Of a stretch of DNA of 64,000 nt, positions 54,074 to 63,169 are shown one piece after another. The notes beneath the pieces are model-generated. The model had not been told where the DNA came from. It did not search any database and saw only the letters and a program-made list of their open reading frames with translations. The DNA is taken from positions 427,053 through 491,052 of the forward strand of contig NZ_DS990392.1 in the NCBI RefSeq assembly GCF_000155475.1, in the 5' to 3' direction. Source of the stretch: Helicobacter cinaedi CCUG 18818 = ATCC BAA-847. Its GTDB lineage: Bacteria; Campylobacterota; Campylobacteria; Campylobacterales; Helicobacteraceae. A program made the translations under genes and the position numbers. Position 1 is the first letter of the stretch; the number at the start of each line of letters is the position of its first letter.

Positions 54074-56695
54074 TTATTCATTGTGAAAGAGTAGCTTATA
54101 CTCCGGCATAGATTCTACAACTTCTATTGTCTGCACACTCATTTGGATTACGCTTAGAAGTAGCTCTAGCACATATCGCCCGCCCTTTAGCCCCTTCAAT
54201 GCTCCGCTTGTGCTTTCATATAAATTTGGGTCATTGACTATGCCACTTGCTTTATCAGTGCTGATTTTATACCTATCTAGTATCCACTCTATAGCACTTT
54301 TGCCATTGACTTTATACGCATAAGCCTTGTGCGGGATATCAACTATGGCGATTGTGTCATTAAGCAAAATACTATCTTTCACGCCTTTGGCGTGAAACTT
54401 TATCGTCTCTATCCTAAAGTCCCCTTCATTTAAATGCTCTATATCTTCTCTAGCCTTTTGCCTAAAGTCCTTTTCAAACAAGCCTTTAGCACTTGTCTTA
54501 AACTCGTGCAAGTCCTTTGCCAAACACGAAAAAGCCCCTGAATCTAGCTTATTATGGCTCTCATAGTTGATATGTAGCTCTGCTAATGCCCTGCCGCTTG
54601 CCACAAAACCCCAGAAATCCTGCATAAGCGGGATTCTAGGGAGCATTTTGGAGAGATTGTCTTTGTATTTAGCGATGTAATCTTTGTGATTTAAGATTGC
54701 ATAAATATAATAAAACATCGCTTCTTTGGTAATACTGCTGTCGTTATAGGCATTTTGGAAAAATGCTAGGGCTTCATCTCTTATGGCGTCTTTTCTGCGA
54801 TAGTAGGCGGTTTTATTGTCATTGCGAGTCTTGTCGCTGGATTGGGCGTGAGATTTTTCGCTTTGCTCAAAATGACAAAATGCACTAGATTCTGCCTTGT
54901 CATAGTCCATAGTCATCTGTCCATTTTCTGTGCTGGATTCTACTCGCTCATAGTAGTAGAGTGGGAAGCAATGCCCTTTTGAAATATGTTCCAAATCTAC
55001 GATGCCATTGCTAGTAAGAGCAGAAAATTGATGTGTCGCACCTACGCCTAAAACCTGTATTGCCACATTTTCAAAATCCCCATTTATGCAGACTATCGCC
55101 TCGCCTTTATTACCAAATGGATAAATTTTATCCATTTGACAATGGCTATGGTTATAGCCATTGTCAAAATATAAAAACTCCTTTGTGAAAGGGCGATAAG
55201 AGCAGATTCTAATCCTGCTTTCATCAAAGACTAGCTCTCTATTTGCTCTCACTCTTTTATCTAAGCTCCCACTCCAAGTAACCTTGCTTAGGTCATTACA
55301 GAGCTTATAAGCTGGGTTTGCTACTAGGGCTTCTCGCTCGGTGTTATAGGTATCAATACAAAGGGCAATGTTTTTGGCTAAATTCTCTTTAGAGAAGTTA
55401 AAGCTCCAATTATCTTTGCCTGTTACCACGCCTTGAGAGAAAAGCTCAAAGATTTCTAGCTCTAATTCGTCTTTGGCGTTTATGGCTAGGGGCTTTAGCT
55501 TCTGCCCTGTGCTACCCATAGGAGTGAAAGCCATAAAGCTATAATCGCGTTGATTTATCCAATCGTAATCTTTGTTTGGCGTGATGAGAGTGAAAAGCCC
55601 TTGGGCTTCCATAGATTCTATGGATTTGAAGTTTTGGATAATGTTTAGCTTAGTTTGGCGGTCTAGGTAGTCGCCGATGTCGTAGTAGTAGATTTTGGCT
55701 TTGCTGGGCGTTGGCTTGTCGCTGGATTGGGCGTGAGATTTTTCGCTTCGCTCAAAATGACAAAATGCACTAGATTCTGCCTTGTCATATTGAGCCTTTG
55801 TAAAAGGCGAAATATCTGTGCTAGGCAAGGCACTAGAATCTAGCTTCACAAAAAAGCATATCGCCACAGGGGTGCGTGAGCCAGAGTCAAAGAATTTGCC
55901 GCCTTCTTTGCGTGAAGTCTCGCCGGAAGTGCGTTGATTGCCCCTAAGATTAAAGATATAGATATAGTCAAACTCTGCTTCTAAGCACGCGCGCAAGCCA
56001 TCATCGCTATTGCTATCTAAGAAACTGCCATTGACTACAAGCCCTATAATCCCCCCGCTCTCTCCTATCCTATCGCTCATAAAACGCAAGGCGCGTTTGA
56101 AGGAGTCAAAGCTGGTGTTTTTGGTGCTAGTGGCTAAGGACTTGGCTCGGTAGGTTTCGCTTATGCGTTTGTCAATATGGGGGGATTTTTCATTGGCGTT
56201 ATCATCATTAGCGGACTTTTGCCCAGCGGAGTAAGGAGGATTACTCATAAAGATTTTAAACTCGGTGTTTTTAAACTCTTGGATTTTGGCGTAGTTTTTC
56301 TCCAAATAAGGGAGAGAATCTACGGTCGTTTGTGTGCCATCTTTACTACCGATGAAGCCTTTGGAGTCTGGGGTGTAGGTGTTGAAGGTGTCGGTGAATA
56401 GTAGATTATCAAAGAGCTTGATTTCTGTGGGCGATTCAGCTTTTGGTGCAGTTTTGTTGGATTGGGCGTGAGATTTTTCGCTTTGCTCAAAATGACAAAA
56501 TGCACTAGATTCTGCCTTGTCATATTGAGCCTTTGTAAAAGGCGAAATATCTGTGCTAGGCAAGGCACTAGAATCCACTTGCGTGGATTTGTGGGTTGCT
56601 TCGGCGATTTCATCGCCTCGCAATGACGGAGAAAGGGCGTTGTCAAAAGTGGATTCTGGGGCTTGTTGTTTTCCATCACCACCTTGGGATTCTAA
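54074..56695 (-). CDS. Type ISP-like restriction-modification gene, segment 3 (methyltransferase motif IV and target recognition)
   Basis: The frame is open from the G13 tract to the stop at 54074; a TTG at 56623 is the first possible start. It holds methyltransferase motif IV NPPYSAGQ, then the target-recognition region (RICSYRPFTKEFLYFDNGYN, HCFPLYYY, AMFYYIYAILNHKDYIAKY) and the final DRYKISTDKASGIVNDPNLYE helices of the family. Three in-frame inserts, at about 54838, 55723 and 56458, encode AESSAFCHFEQSEKSHAQS-type peptides. It is not a free-standing gene: motif I is in segment 2. Confidence 0.8.
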   Translation of the reverse strand, partial: LESQGGDGKQQAPESTFDNALSPSLRGDEIAEATHKSTQVDSSALPSTDISPFTKAQYDKAESSAFCHFEQSEKSHAQSNKTAPKAESPTEIKLFDNLLFTDTFNTYTPDSKGFIGSKDGTQTTVDSLPYLEKNYAKIQEFKNTEFKIFMSNPPYSAGQKSANDDNANEKSPHIDKRISETYRAKSLATSTKNTSFDSFKRALRFMSDRIGESGGIIGLVVNGSFLDSNSDDGLRACLEAEFDYIYIFNLRGNQRTSGETSRKEGGKFFDSGSRTPVAICFFVKLDSSALPSTDISPFTKAQYDKAESSAFCHFERSEKSHAQSSDKPTPSKAKIYYYDIGDYLDRQTKLNIIQNFKSIESMEAQGLFTLITPNKDYDWINQRDYSFMAFTPMGSTGQKLKPLAINAKDELELEIFELFSQGVVTGKDNWSFNFSKENLAKNIALCIDTYNTEREALVANPAYKLCNDLSKVTWSGSLDKRVRANRELVFDESRIRICSYRPFTKEFLYFDNGYNHSHCQMDKIYPFGNKGEAIVCINGDFENVAIQVLGVGATHQFSALTSNGIVDLEHISKGHCFPLYYYERVESSTENGQMTMDYDKAESSAFCHFEQSEKSHAQSSDKTRNDNKTAYYRRKDAIRDEALAFFQNAYNDSSITKEAMFYYIYAILNHKDYIAKYKDNLSKMLPRIPLMQDFWGFVASGRALAELHINYESHNKLDSGAFSCLAKDLHEFKTSAKGLFEKDFRQKAREDIEHLNEGDFRIETIKFHAKGVKDSILLNDTIAIVDIPHKAYAYKVNGKSAIEWILDRYKISTDKASGIVNDPNLYESTSGALKGLKGGRYVLELLLSVIQMSVQTIEVVESMPEYKLLFHNE
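54838..54904 (+). repeat. Interspersed repeat, copy A (67 bp)
   Basis: Shares with copies B and C the core beginning TGGATTGGGCGTGAGATTTT and running to CTTGTCATA. It lies in frame within segment 3 and encodes YDKAESSAFCHFEQSEKSH. The identity to copy B starts slightly earlier (from about 54830). Confidence 0.8.
55723..55840 (+). repeat. Interspersed repeat, copy B (118 bp)
   Basis: Nearly identical to copy C; the only difference noticed is CGCTTCGCTC against CGCTTTGCTC. On the coding strand it encodes DSSALPSTDISPFTKAQYD and then AESSAFCHFERSEKSHAQS. It is in frame within segment 3. Confidence 0.85.
56458..56575 (+). repeat. Interspersed repeat, copy C (118 bp)
   Basis: Located close to the 5' end of segment 3, next to the G13 tract. 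A second repeat type lies just beside it (GCGATTTCATCGCCTCGCAATGACGG, read in parts), encoding LRGDEIAEATHKS. Both resemble interspersed repeats whose translations (CHFERSEKSH, RHCEERSDEAI types) turn up in many bacterial genomes. Confidence 0.85.
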
Positions 56696-58817
56696 GGGGG
56701 GGGGGGGGTGTTTTCACGCCCAGCCTGTTTTTCTTCTTCAAGGATTCTAAGATTTGCGGTGGGGCTGTGGGAGCTTTGTGGATTTTGGGGAAGGTTAGCG
56801 AACTTGGCGTTCGTGCCTTTCACAAAATCCACAACACTGCCGCATTGCTCGCCCAAATCCGAATCCCCCAAAGCAACGAGTCTTTCGTGGTAGGTCGTGG
56901 CGATATTGATTTGTGCGATGTAATATCCCAGCAGCGTAATCTCATTTGCCCATAGCTCTTTGGTAAATTTAGATTCTAAATTAGAATCTAAATAGCCACT
57001 TTGGATAAGGCGGGTGATGAAAGTGCCTGTGCCTACAAATGGGTCTGCTATGTGGATATGCCTATCGCCCAGCGATTTGCCAAAGTGCTTTTGCAAAAGG
57101 TATTGAGTTGAGTGAATGATGAAATCCACGCCCTCTATGGGAGTATAGACTATGCCTAGCTTTTCTTGTGTTTTTTTGAATGCTTCTTTGAATAAGGTGT
57201 CATATAGATTTTTGATTAAGTTTTGTTTGGATTTGTCGCTTCTGGCATAGTGTGCACTCTCCTGCACAGAGGTGTAGAATTTCTCTAGTGTCTGTGTCTC
57301 GGCACTTAGCCCTTGCTCTAGGAGCTTACTGTGGAGCTTCTCTAGCTCGGCAGAGACTTTGTCAAAGGTGGCAAAATCAAGGCTTGGGAATATACAGGTG
57401 AAAATAGGCTTTGTGATGATGTGCTGGGCTACTAGGGCTATGGCTTCACTCTCGTTGAAGCTGGCGTTTAGGTTGCTCTGCAGAGCTTTACAAAATGTAG
57501 CAAAGAGCTTTTGTATCGCGGAGCTAGAATCTAGTAAGGCTTGTATGCGGAGCATTAGTTTTTGCATAATATCGCCGACTTTGCTTGCGTAATTTTCCCA
57601 ATACTGCAGGTCGCCTAAGTTTTTAGGCACGGCGTTTTTCATCTCATTAAAAAGCTCTTCAAGGGTAAAAAGTGTGGCTTCTGGGAGCTCTGTTATACCA
57701 CTTGAATCTGTCAATAATGACACAACTTCAGCAATTCTCGCTTCATCAATGAGCCGCTCATCGTGGCTTCTAAGGGCTTTGAGTGTATGCCATACGATTT
57801 TGAATTTATCGCCTTTAAGGGTTTTGTCGTAGTTTTTTATCTCTTCATCACTTAGCACTAAGGGCAAAATAATATAGCCATACTTCTTGCCTTCACTCTT
57901 TCTTATCGCTCTCCCCACGGCTTGCACTATATCTACCATAGAATCTCGCTTGTCAAAGAAACATACCGCATCAAGACTAGGCACATCAATGCCCTCTGTT
58001 AAGCATTTAGCATTACTTAGCACTCTGCATTCATCTCCATTATCACTTAACCAAAATAACTGCTCTGCTTTTTTGTAAGCGTTATGTGTGCCATCTATAT
58101 GCCGCAAGATAATATTTCTGCTGATTTTAGGAAACTTCTCTGTGACAAATTTTGAATTTCTAATACTAGAGTGATAAACTACTGCCTTTTTCATAGGCTT
58201 TGTGTCATCTTTATAAGCTTCGTGTATGCCATTTTCATCAACAAAGCTCATATTGATTTTATTTAAAGCATTTGCAAAGGAAATCATTTTTCCTGCATTT
58301 TCTATAGTTAATTTTGAATTTTCTTGAGCTTTGGTGAGTTTGCCTAAATACTCGGCTAAATATTCTTCGCGTATATAGCTAATCACCACTCTAAAATCGC
58401 TCAAAAGTTTTTCGCTTATTGCTTTACTGAACTTAAGCTCATAAATCTCTTTGCCAAACAAAGTCTCATCGTCCATTGAAAAAAGCAGTAAATCCTTGCC
58501 CTTGGACTTTTTGCCAAGCTCATCTTTTGCCTTAGAAGAGTAGATTCTAGGCGTAGCGGTAAGATAGAGACGGTATTTTGCTTTAAGGAGAGTATTATCG
58601 TGGGTTTTCTGCCATACACTTATATCTTTAGCATTCCATTGCTCATCAAGCTTCTGCACGCCGGCGGTGCGGTGGGCTTCATCATTTATTATGAGTTTAA
58701 ACTCTTGGTTGAAAAGCTTTTGAGTTTCTATGATGACATCTATGCTTTGATATGTAGAGAATATAATAATTTTTGGATTTTTGTAGTCTTTTGAATCTTT
58801 TACTTTTAGATTATTGA
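56692..58817 (-). CDS. Type ISP-like restriction-modification gene, segment 2 (helicase and methyltransferase motif I)
   Basis: The frame is open from just after the first tract (58817) to a stop at 56692; the first ATG is at 58659. It carries helicase Walker B NDEAHRTAG (before the ATG), motif III LTATPRIY, motif VI VQAVGRAIRKSEG, and methyltransferase motif I HIADPFVGTGTFITRL. Since the DEAH box lies before the first ATG, the segment is clearly part of a longer protein. It stops within the second tract. Confidence 0.82.
56696..56708 (+). repeat. G13 tract between segments 2 and 3
   Basis: On the coding strand C13 makes segment 2 end in TPPPP and stop. With 14 (or 11) C the frame would pass into segment 3. 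At 13 the join is off. Confidence 0.85.
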
Positions 58818-59770
58818 GGGGGGGGGGGGGTGAAGTGAGAATTATCTACCTCTTTATGAAGTAGGTGAGCTATCTTTCTTGCTAAAACATTAGAATCTGT
58901 GGTGGGTGCGATATATAACTCATCACTATTCATATCTTCAGTATTTGTAGAGTTAGGTAAGCCGACTTTATTATCACTACACACGGCAAAGACTTTATAA
59001 GATTTACTTAAAGATTGTGCGAAAAATTCTTTTATCATTTGATTGGTAAGTGCAAGACTTGGGGTAAAAAACACAGCAATCTCTCCGTCTTTTACTATAT
59101 CATCTATGGTGCGGATAGCTAATAGACTTTTGCCTGTGCCACACGCCATAATAACTTTGCCTCGTGCATTATCCTGCTCTACAAAATGTTTTCTAATTGC
59201 TTCAAAAGCCTCTTGTTGATGAGGGCGTAATTTCTTTTTATCTTTTGATTGTGTCGTTTGCTCAATGGCATCTAGATTAATTTTTTGCCAATCAATTTCC
59301 AAATCTTTGAGTTCATTGTAACCAAAGGCTATTGCCTTAGCCTTTTCCCCATTTGCATTTTGCTCTAATGCCTTTCCAACTTCACCGCTTACACTCTTGC
59401 AAGTGTGAAAAATAAGAGATTGAGAAATCTTAAATATCTTGTCATTATTATCAACAAAACTATTAATCCCTAAAAAATTTTTAAAATCATTAAGTCTTAA
59501 ACTATATGTGGGACTGAAAGCTTTACATTGCACAGCAAGGATTTCTTCTTCTTTACTTAAAATAACTATGTCTATACCAAAATCGTGGCGATTTATTTGA
59601 AACTTATCACTAAATTCATTCCACAAATATACCTCTTTGATATTAAATTCTTCCCGCAAAAAAGAATCAACTTGCAGAATTTTTTTAATTAACTTTTCAA
59701 ATCTCTTACCCTGCTCAACATTAGTCTGCGTATTTTCACACAATACCCCAACAATCTCTTCAAAATTCAT
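58811..59770 (-). CDS. Type ISP-like restriction-modification gene, segment 1 (nuclease and helicase motif I)
   Basis: The ATG at 59770 is chosen because GGAGG precedes it; a longer frame reaches 59824. An Mrr-like nuclease site is at residues 65-83 (GID...AVQCK: Asp67, Gln81, Lys83). Helicase motif Q/I follows: LRPHQQEAFEAI and Walker A MACGTGKSLLA (208-218). The frame stops in the first G/C tract. Joined with segments 2 and 3 it would give one polypeptide of about 1,900 residues with nuclease, translocase, methyltransferase and recognition parts, the layout of type ISP enzymes. Confidence 0.85.
   Translation of the reverse strand: MNFEEIVGVLCENTQTNVEQGKRFEKLIKKILQVDSFLREEFNIKEVYLWNEFSDKFQINRHDFGIDIVILSKEEEILAVQCKAFSPTYSLRLNDFKNFLGINSFVDNNDKIFKISQSLIFHTCKSVSGEVGKALEQNANGEKAKAIAFGYNELKDLEIDWQKINLDAIEQTTQSKDKKKLRPHQQEAFEAIRKHFVEQDNARGKVIMACGTGKSLLAIRTIDDIVKDGEIAVFFTPSLALTNQMIKEFFAQSLSKSYKVFAVCSDNKVGLPNSTNTEDMNSDELYIAPTTDSNVLARKIAHLLHKEVDNSHFTPPPPQ
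58818..58830 (+). repeat. G13 tract between segments 1 and 2
   Basis: On the coding strand C13 leads segment 1 into TPPPPQ and a stop (58811). With 12 (or 15, or 9) C it would continue into the DEAH-box segment. At 13 the join is off. Confidence 0.85.
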
Positions 59771-59837
59771 AACACTCCCTCCAAAGCCTATTCTAGTTCC
59801 TAGGATTATAGTCGGCTTTAACAAATATTTCCCAAAC

Positions 59838-60329
59838 TTATGTTATGGGCTTGACACTTCTCTCTCTTAGCATTTGCCAGATGATAATCACAACAGCCAC
59901 ATCAATCAGCACATCAGCAAGATTAAAAATCGCAAAATCAAACCAATAATGCCAATACACATAATCCACTACACCCCCATACATAAAGCGATCAAGGATA
60001 TTTGATAACCCAGAACCGAGCAAGATTCCAAGTGGAATGTAATGTTTTACAAAAAAATCACTCATTAGAGCAAAAAGCAATAAAGCAAACAAAAATAGAA
60101 TCTGAATATACTTTAAAGATTCGGCTAAAAAGCTAAACATAGAAAATGCCACGCCTGTGTTATACACTAACGCCTTGCCGCCAATGCTTAACGCCTGACT
60201 ATCCCACGCAAAGCCATTTAGCATAATATTTTTTACCCACTGATCCAGCCCAAGACTCATACAAAAAAGCAAGATAAAAATAAGAATCTGTGCTTTTGAA
60301 ATAGATTTAATATATCGCATTGAAAGCAT
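59838..60329 (-). CDS. lspA: Lipoprotein signal peptidase (SPase II)
   Basis: 163 aa with four spans. The two catalytic aspartates lie in LSNILDRFMYGGVVDY and FNLADVLIDVAV. DQWVKN and YNTGVAFSMF are further family motifs. It removes signal peptides from prolipoproteins. RBS AAGGGG. It follows glmM on the same strand with a 22-bp gap, the H. pylori order. Confidence 0.96.
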   Translation of the reverse strand: MLSMRYIKSISKAQILIFILLFCMSLGLDQWVKNIMLNGFAWDSQALSIGGKALVYNTGVAFSMFSFLAESLKYIQILFLFALLLFALMSDFFVKHYIPLGILLGSGLSNILDRFMYGGVVDYVYWHYWFDFAIFNLADVLIDVAVVIIIWQMLRERSVKPIT

Positions 60330-60351
60330 ATCAGCCCCTTACATAGCCTCT

Positions 60352-61713
60352 TTAAAGTTGCTTTTGAAAAAACTCTACAAGGCTTTTCATCTGCTCACTT
60401 ACGATTTTAGAATCTCTGCCTTCTATCAAGATTCTAAGCTTATTTTCCGTGCCAGAATATCGCACGAGATGACGATTGCCACTTTTGGTAATAGAATCTA
60501 GCTTCTCTTGCAAACCAACAATGCTTTCAAGCGGCTTTTTTTGAGAGACTTGGAGATTGATAAGCTCACTAGGATAAAGCTCAAAGGGATTAAGCGTATC
60601 TTTAGCATTCTTACCACTTTGTAACAAAAGGGCTAAAACTTGCAATGCACTCACCAAGCCATCGCCCGTTTTAGCATAATCGCTAAAGATGATATGCCCA
60701 CTGCTCTCGCCTCCAAAATTAAGATTAAACTCTTGCATTTTATCCCACACATATTTATCTCCTACATTGCAGCGATGCAAGGTAATATGATGATTTTTGA
60801 GTGTTTCTTCAAGGGCTAGATTACTCATTAGCGTGGCGACAATGGCGTTATTTTTTAACGCCTTGATACTTTGCTGATACAAGGCTAAAGCCCCAATGAG
60901 CTTGTCGCCATTAACGATATTGCCTTCATTATCCACCACCACAAGCCTATCGGCATCACCATCAAGGGCAAAACCCACATCGGCACGATAAGTTTTAACC
61001 TTTTCAGCCAAGCCATCTGGATGCATAGCCCCACATTGTTTATTGATATTAAAACCATTGGGCTCATCATTTATCGCAATGACATCTGCCCCAAGCTCAC
61101 GCAATACAATGGGTGCGACACGATATGCCGCTCCATTAGCACAATCACACACGATACGCAAACCACGCAAGGCAAGATGCTTTGGAAATGAATTTTTAAT
61201 ATGCACGATATATCGCCCCACCACATCATCAATACGCTTTGAGCTGCCAATCTCTTCGCCACTTTTTAATGCCGCTTGCAAAGAAGTGGCATTATGATAG
61301 AGAGATTCTATACTTTCTTCTTCTTCTGGGGCGATTTTATAGCCAAAATGGTTGAAAAATTTGATTCCATTATCATCATAAGGATTATGACTTGCACTTA
61401 TCATTACCCCTGCATCACAACGCATATCTTCTGTGAGAAATGCCACTGCGGGAGTTGGCATAGGACCGATTTGAATCACATCATAGCCCACAGAAGTAAG
61501 GCTAGACACAAGGGCATTTTCTATCATATAGCCACTGCGGCGAGTGTCTTTACCTACAAGAATCTTATTTGTCAAAGAATGTTTGCGGAAGTGAATCCCA
61601 GCACTAGAGCCCAATGCAATAACACTTGAAGGCGTAATCACTTCTCCTGCCTTACCTCGCACACCATCAGTGCCAAAAAGCTTTATCTCTTTTGCCTTTG
61701 CTTCCTTTTTCAT
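60352..61713 (-). CDS. glmM: Phosphoglucosamine mutase
   Basis: 453 aa from the ATG at 61713, which has AAAGGAG at good distance; a TTG at 61716 is too close. The N-terminus is LFGTDGVRG, the phosphoserine loop is [12 protein letters not shown], the metal loop is DGDADR and the sugar loop is GGESSGHI. The C-terminal [15 protein letters not shown] binds phosphate. It interconverts glucosamine 6- and 1-phosphate for peptidoglycan and LPS. Confidence 0.96.
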   Translation of the reverse strand: MKKEAKAKEIKLFGTDGVRGKAGEVITPSSVIALGSSAGIHFRKHSLTNKILVGKDTRRSGYMIENALVSSLTSVGYDVIQIGPMPTPAVAFLTEDMRCDAGVMISASHNPYDDNGIKFFNHFGYKIAPEEEESIESLYHNATSLQAALKSGEEIGSSKRIDDVVGRYIVHIKNSFPKHLALRGLRIVCDCANGAAYRVAPIVLRELGADVIAINDEPNGFNINKQCGAMHPDGLAEKVKTYRADVGFALDGDADRLVVVDNEGNIVNGDKLIGALALYQQSIKALKNNAIVATLMSNLALEETLKNHHITLHRCNVGDKYVWDKMQEFNLNFGGESSGHIIFSDYAKTGDGLVSALQVLALLLQSGKNAKDTLNPFELYPSELINLQVSQKKPLESIVGLQEKLDSITKSGNRHLVRYSGTENKLRILIEGRDSKIVSEQMKSLVEFFQKQL

Positions 61714-61800
61714 CAAAACTCCTTTGTGCTTTTAAACTGCGTTTAATCAAACTTTTGGCAGAATTTTGCCTTAATTTTTTTTAAAAAGGACTAATGAAAA

Positions 61801-62073
61801 ATGGCAAATCACAAATCTGCGGAAAAACGCATTCGTCAAACCAAGACAAGAACTGAACGCAATCGCTACTATAAAACGCGTATTAAAAACATCGTGCGAG
61901 ACCTAAGAGAGGCTGTTGCAAGTAAAGATGTAGCCAAAGCCCAAGAAGCATTAAAAATCGCCAATAGGGAATTACACAAATATGTAAGTAAGGGGATTTT
62001 AAAGAAAAATACGGCTTCACGCAAAGTCTCTCGCCTTAACGCAAGTGTGAAAAAACTTGCTCAATCTGCCTAA
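61801..62073 (+). CDS. rpsT: 30S ribosomal protein S20
   Basis: 90 aa, strongly basic. The S20 pattern is clear: [20 protein letters not shown] at the start, then [11 protein letters not shown], and [16 protein letters not shown] near the end. It binds 16S rRNA in early assembly. It is divergent from glmM, and prfA follows on the same strand after 29 bp, as in H. pylori. Confidence 0.97.
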   Translation: MANHKSAEKRIRQTKTRTERNRYYKTRIKNIVRDLREAVASKDVAKAQEALKIANRELHKYVSKGILKKNTASRKVSRLNASVKKLAQSA

Positions 62074-62102
62074 TTTTATTTAACTAACTTCAAAGAGGTT
62101 GA

Positions 62103-63167
62103 ATGCTTGTTGATAAACTCAAGCCCATTGTGGCAAGGTATGATGAGATTTCAAGCCTCCTACTTTCCCAAGAGATTCTATCCAGTGTCAAGCAACTCAC
62201 ACAATTGAGCAAAGAACAAAGCGACATAGAGCCTATTGTCCAAAGTGCGAAAATGTATTTTTCCGTGCTTGAAGGCATTGCGGATAATAGAGCCTTGCTT
62301 GAAGATAAAGAGCTAGGAGAGCTTGCTAAGGAAGAGCTAAAAGAGCTAGAATCTAAAAAAGCAGAGCTTGAAGAAGAGATTAAACTTCTTTTGATCCCAA
62401 AAGATCCCAATGATAGTAAAAATATTTATCTTGAAATCCGTGCAGGGACAGGCGGAGATGAGGCGGGAATCTTTGTGGGCGATTTATTTAAGGCGTATTG
62501 TCGCTATGCAGATTTACAAAAGTGGAAAGTTGAGATTATCAGCTCAAGTGAAAATAATGTGGGTGGCTACAAGGAAGTTATCGCGCTTATAAAAGGGCAA
62601 GGATCGTATTCTAAGCTCAAGTATGAGGGTGGCACCCACCGCGTCCAACGCGTCCCAGAGACAGAATCTCAAGGGCGGATTCACACTTCAGCCATCACCG
62701 TAGCGATAATGCCTGAAGTTGATGATGTGGAGGTGAATATCAATCCAAGCGATTTAAAAATTGATGTCTTTCGCAGTGGCGGACACGGCGGACAGAGCGT
62801 AAATACGACAGATTCAGCGGTGAGAATCACGCATATCCCAACGGGCATAAGCGTATCTATGCAAGATGAAAAATCCCAGCATAAAAATAAAGATAAAGCC
62901 TTAAAGATTCTAAAAGCCAGACTTTATGAAGCCGAGCTTGAAGCACAAAATGCCCAAAACAAAGAAGCCCGTAAAACACAAGTGGGGAGTGGTGATAGAA
63001 GTGAGCGAATCCGCACTTATAACTACCCTCAAAATCGTCTCACAGACCACCGCATCGGCTTGACACTTTATAGCCTTGAAGAGATTATGCTTGGTGGTTT
63101 GCTTGATGAATGTATCAATCCACTCATCGCCCACGCTCAAAGTCAAGCTATGGGTGCAGTGGAATAG
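62103..63167 (+). CDS. prfA: Peptide chain release factor 1
   Basis: 354 aa. GGQ ([17 protein letters not shown], about residue 228) triggers peptide release, and the PxT-type stop-reading region lies upstream ([14 protein letters not shown]). RF1 reads UAA and UAG. The last 30 residues ([17 protein letters not shown]) are typical. The fucosyltransferase gene begins 2 nt after the stop. Confidence 0.97.
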   Translation: MLVDKLKPIVARYDEISSLLLSQEILSSVKQLTQLSKEQSDIEPIVQSAKMYFSVLEGIADNRALLEDKELGELAKEELKELESKKAELEEEIKLLLIPKDPNDSKNIYLEIRAGTGGDEAGIFVGDLFKAYCRYADLQKWKVEIISSSENNVGGYKEVIALIKGQGSYSKLKYEGGTHRVQRVPETESQGRIHTSAITVAIMPEVDDVEVNINPSDLKIDVFRSGGHGGQSVNTTDSAVRITHIPTGISVSMQDEKSQHKNKDKALKILKARLYEAELEAQNAQNKEARKTQVGSGDRSERIRTYNYPQNRLTDHRIGLTLYSLEEIMLGGLLDECINPLIAHAQSQAMGAVE

Positions 63168-63169
63168 CA

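Noticed and set aside
54830-56575. CRISPR array from the three repeat copies
   Set aside because: Copies are widely and unevenly spaced, lie in frame inside a gene, and no cas genes are present.
56553-56955. Plus-strand frames across the G13 tract in the restriction gene
   Set aside because: They are shadows of segments 2 and 3 and contain no domain of their own.
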